A DNA stretch of 15,423 nt. Source: Bifidobacteriaceae bacterium. Its GTDB lineage: Bacteria; Actinomycetota; Actinomycetes; Actinomycetales; WQXJ01. Below the pieces are notes generated by a model. The model saw only the letters and a list, made by a program, of their open reading frames with translations, did no database searches and was not told the DNA's origin. Below are positions 13,826 to 15,423 of this stretch, piece by piece. Position numbers and translations under genes: made by a program. How positions within the stretch are numbered: the stretch's first letter is position 1; every line of letters starts with the position of its first letter. The stretch covers positions 1-15,423 of the forward strand of contig JAITJY010000324.1 in assembly GCA_031278675.1 (NCBI GenBank). The letters are read 5' to 3'.

Positions 13826-13845
13826 GGTGCCGCCGGAGGCGGCCG
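13826..13845. repeat. 20-bp dispersed hairpin repeat (second copy at 10682-10701)
   Basis: GGTGCCGCCGGARGCGGCCG occurs here and at 10682-10701 with one difference. In both places it is preceded by CCCGAAT or CCCGGAAT. It can form a 5-bp GCCGC/GCGGC stem. Confidence 0.7.
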
Positions 13846-13963
13846 GGGGACCGACCCCCGGTCGGGGGGTGACCGGCGTACCGACCCACGGCCAGGGGGA
13901 CCGACCCACGGCCAGGGGGTCGGCGAGGGCAGCCGGGGAGCTGACCTGTGGCGCGGGGTGACC

Positions 13964-14084
13964 GGTTTGGGCAGTTTGTGCACCTCCGGGCCGGCGGTGC
14001 GGGTGGGGGCCGTGGTGTTGTGCCTGGTCACAGCGTTAGAGCCATGCTGGCGGGTCTACTGGACGTGTCCAAACTGCCCAAACC
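13964..14084. mobile_element. MITE-like inverted-repeat element, copy 2
   Basis: This is copy 1 shifted by 267 bp. The left arm is identical; the right arm has a few changes near its inner end, but the 15-bp core arms are still perfect. The interior keeps blocks such as CTGGTCACAGCGTTAGAGCC. Flanks upstream are the same as for copy 1, showing segmental duplication rather than two insertions. Confidence 0.6.
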
Positions 14085-14140
14085 CGAATCTGGAGGCCGG
14101 CGAGGGCGGCCGGGGAGTCGACCTGTGGCCGGGGGTGACC

Positions 14141-14177
14141 GGTTTGGGCGCCGCCGCCCCGGATAGCTGCCCAAACC
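14141..14177. mobile_element. Collapsed third copy of the inverted-repeat element
   Basis: GGTTTGGGC (14141-14149) and GCCCAAACC (14169-14177) are the outer 9 bp of the inverted repeats around a 19-base GC-rich loop. The upstream flank matches that of copies 1 and 2, so it looks like an internally deleted copy. It ends 83 bp before the aldo/keto reductase start and could act as a hairpin there. Confidence 0.55.
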
Positions 14178-14218
14178 CGGGGAAAACCGGGGGCCGGGCA
14201 GGCGCTTGCGGGGCGGCG

Positions 14219-14224
14219 TAGGCT
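14219..14224 (+). promoter_or_regulatory. Possible -10 box of the aldo/keto reductase gene
   Basis: TAGGCT fits the TANNNT pattern, with the start codon 36 bases further on. No good -35 box is seen at 17 bp. Confidence 0.4.
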
Positions 14225-14250
14225 GGGAGTGTCCCACCGATTTCCGACCC

Positions 14251-14255
14251 AGGAG
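14251..14255 (+). promoter_or_regulatory. Ribosome-binding site of the aldo/keto reductase gene
   Basis: AGGAG lies five bases before the ATG at 14261 and supports this start. Confidence 0.75.
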
Positions 14256-14260
14256 AAACC

Positions 14261-15295
14261 ATGCAATACACGCACCTTGGCCACAGCGGCCTGCTCGTCT
14301 CGCGGCTCTGCTTGGGGACCATGAACTTCGGTCCTCAAACCGATGAACCGACTGCTTACAAGATTATGGACGCCGCGCTGGACGCGGGTCTGACCTTCTT
14401 CGACACCGCGAATGTGTACGGCGGTTGGGGCGACAAACCGGAGAAACACCCGGGTTGGACAGAAGAGATTATTGGGCGTTGGTTCGCGCTGGGCGGTGGC
14501 CGCCGCGAGACAGTTGTGCTGGCCACAAAGCTGAACGGGACCATGCAGGACCCGACGCTCGGGCCCAACGACAGGCCCGGATATTCGGCGTACAAGATCA
14601 AGCGCGCGGTCGAGGCTTCGCTGCGCCGCCTGCAGACCGACCACATTGAGTTGTACCAGATGCATCACATTGATCCGCACGCGCCCTGGGATGAGGTTTG
14701 GGGTGCCTATGAGGATCTGATCACCGCCGGCAAAGTGGTTTATGCGGGTTCATCGAACTTCGGGGCGCGTCACCTGTGTTGGGCGCAGGCCGCCGCCGCG
14801 AACCGCCATTTCCTCGGATTGGTCTCTGAGCAGCACAGATATTCGCTGCTGACCCGCCAGCCCGAGTTGGAGGTTCTTCCCGCCGCGCTCGAATTGGGTC
14901 TCGGCGTGATTGCGTGGTCGCCGCTCGCCGCCGGGTTGCTGGGTGGGCACGCTTTGGATGGCCAGGGCGGCGAACGTTCATCCAGCGCAGCGGCGTCTTT
15001 GGACGGCCCCGCCCGTGCACGCCTCGAACGCTTCCACGCGTTGGCCAAGGACGCGGCTTTGCATCCCGCGAATCTGGCCTTGGCCTGGACTTTGGTGAAT
15101 CCGGCCATGACCGCGCCGATCATTGGACCGCGATCGGTTGAACAACTCAACCAGATGTTGGAAGTCCCCGGCATCACATTGGATTCGACCCTCCTAAAAG
15201 CCCTAGATGAACTCTTCCCGGGGCCGGGTGATCCCGGTTCGGGTGCCGATCCGGCATCCCGCGAAGCGACTGCGCCCTGGGCCTACGCCTGGTAG
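14261..15295 (+). CDS. Aldo/keto reductase
   Basis: A 344-residue NADPH-dependent TIM-barrel oxidoreductase, presumably cytosolic. The catalytic tetrad is visible: D48 and Y53 in FFDTANVYGG, K90 in LATK and H135 in LYQMHHID. GKVVYAGSSNF (157-167) and the C-terminal cofactor segment APIIGPRSVEQLNQML are typical. It resembles the YajO/Tas-like and general-stress AKR branch, not the xylose reductase branch. The substrate cannot be told from sequence. A Ser/Ala/Gly-rich stretch at about 237-250 and a polar C-terminal tail are slightly longer than usual. It stands alone on the plus strand, with its own ribosome-binding site, and follows the repeat-rich region. Confidence 0.93.
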   Translation: MQYTHLGHSGLLVSRLCLGTMNFGPQTDEPTAYKIMDAALDAGLTFFDTANVYGGWGDKPEKHPGWTEEIIGRWFALGGGRRETVVLATKLNGTMQDPTLGPNDRPGYSAYKIKRAVEASLRRLQTDHIELYQMHHIDPHAPWDEVWGAYEDLITAGKVVYAGSSNFGARHLCWAQAAAANRHFLGLVSEQHRYSLLTRQPELEVLPAALELGLGVIAWSPLAAGLLGGHALDGQGGERSSSAAASLDGPARARLERFHALAKDAALHPANLALAWTLVNPAMTAPIIGPRSVEQLNQMLEVPGITLDSTLLKALDELFPGPGDPGSGADPASREATAPWAYAW

Positions 15296-15303
15296 CCGCT
15301 AGA

Positions 15304-15357
15304 CCCCACCTGGCCGCCGTGGGGGGGCGCCGCGCGGGGGGGCGGTGGGCCCGCCCC
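15304..15357. terminator. GC hairpins after the aldo/keto reductase gene
   Basis: CCCCAC (15304-15309) pairs with GTGGGG (15319-15324), and GGGGCGG (15339-15345) pairs with CCGCCCC (15351-15357) around TGGGC. They lie 9 and 44 bases after the stop. No T run follows, as is common for actinobacterial terminators, so this is a likely but unproven transcript end. Confidence 0.45.
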
Positions 15358-15423
15358 GCGGCCCCAAATTTAGCAAACGGTTTTAGGCCCCCGGGGTTTG
15401 TTTGAGGGGACCCTATGCAGGTT
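15358..15423 (+). promoter_or_regulatory. AT-richer patch and possible new gene start at right edge
   Basis: An AT-rich stretch (about 15365-15385) stands out from very GC-rich flanks and may be a promoter. GAGGGG (15404-15409) precedes an ATG at 15415 by five bases. Only three codons are in the window, so no product can be given. Confidence 0.3.

Larger units (their letters stand above)
13634..14155. repeat. 267-bp tandem duplication with a third partial copy
   Basis: Copy 1 starts at 13634 and copy 2 at 13901, an offset of 267 bp, and they match for about 190 bp with scattered changes. A third, partial copy (about 14095-14152) repeats the block GGCGAGGGCGGCCGGGGAG through GGTTTGGGC. The copies carry the inverted-repeat element annotated separately. 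A 20-bp direct repeat (13880-13899, 13900-13919) sits at the junction. No believable gene is seen here, though long frames stay open because of base composition. Confidence 0.9.

Noticed and set aside
13622..14221. Long plus-strand open frame continuing from the DUF6788 relic through the repeats
   Set aside because: The frame stays open because the DNA is GC-rich and the 267-bp duplication is a multiple of three. The translation is Gly/Pro/Arg-rich and repeats with the DNA, so I see no evidence of a protein.

Overview
The window is high-GC DNA with strongly GC-rich third codon positions, frequent GTG starts, -10 boxes of the TANNNT type and tightly overlapping genes. This points to a high-GC Gram-positive actinobacterium (Actinomycetota). 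I cannot assign a genus. The gene content is mostly housekeeping, but the spaces between genes, and loops inside several proteins, are unusually full of tandem and inverted repeats.

Layout. Positions 1-3356 hold a minus-strand group: trpS, a 2H-phosphoesterase (2'-5' RNA ligase-like), manC (GDP-mannose synthesis), then the 5' part of an M20 amidohydrolase that runs off the left edge. The last three are coupled by a 4-base overlap and a 3-base gap. A 159-bp divergent region follows. On the plus strand, 3516-7256 is a Leloir galactose operon: a DeoR-family regulator, a 60-bp x3 tandem repeat that is itself an open frame, galT and galK. Facing galK is xthA (exonuclease III) on the minus strand. 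From 8484 to 13168 the minus strand carries glyA, folD and a two-gene ABC exporter (NatA/NatB type), transcribed towards xthA. glyA and folD supply one-carbon units.

Accessory region. Upstream of glyA, 13200-14220 is a junkyard. It holds a transposase C-terminal relic and a DUF6788 relic facing in opposite directions. Next come two copies of a roughly 267-bp duplication, each with a 121-bp MITE-like inverted-repeat element, and a third, collapsed copy. An aldo/keto reductase gene (14261-15295) follows, then GC-rich hairpins and a possible new promoter and start at the right edge.

Most notable observation. A repeat element of about 126 bp occurs twice in tandem between the ABC permease and xthA (8187-8435). 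A diverged copy lies between folD and the ABC ATPase (10787-10912). The diverged copy keeps length and a backbone of short conserved blocks. Its three hairpins have different stem sequences that are still self-complementary, which is covariation expected of a structure under selection. I do not recognise this element. In-frame micro-duplications or low-complexity inserts in ManC, GalK, GalT and NatA, and tandem repeats in at least four intergenic gaps, suggest a genome with active short-repeat expansion.
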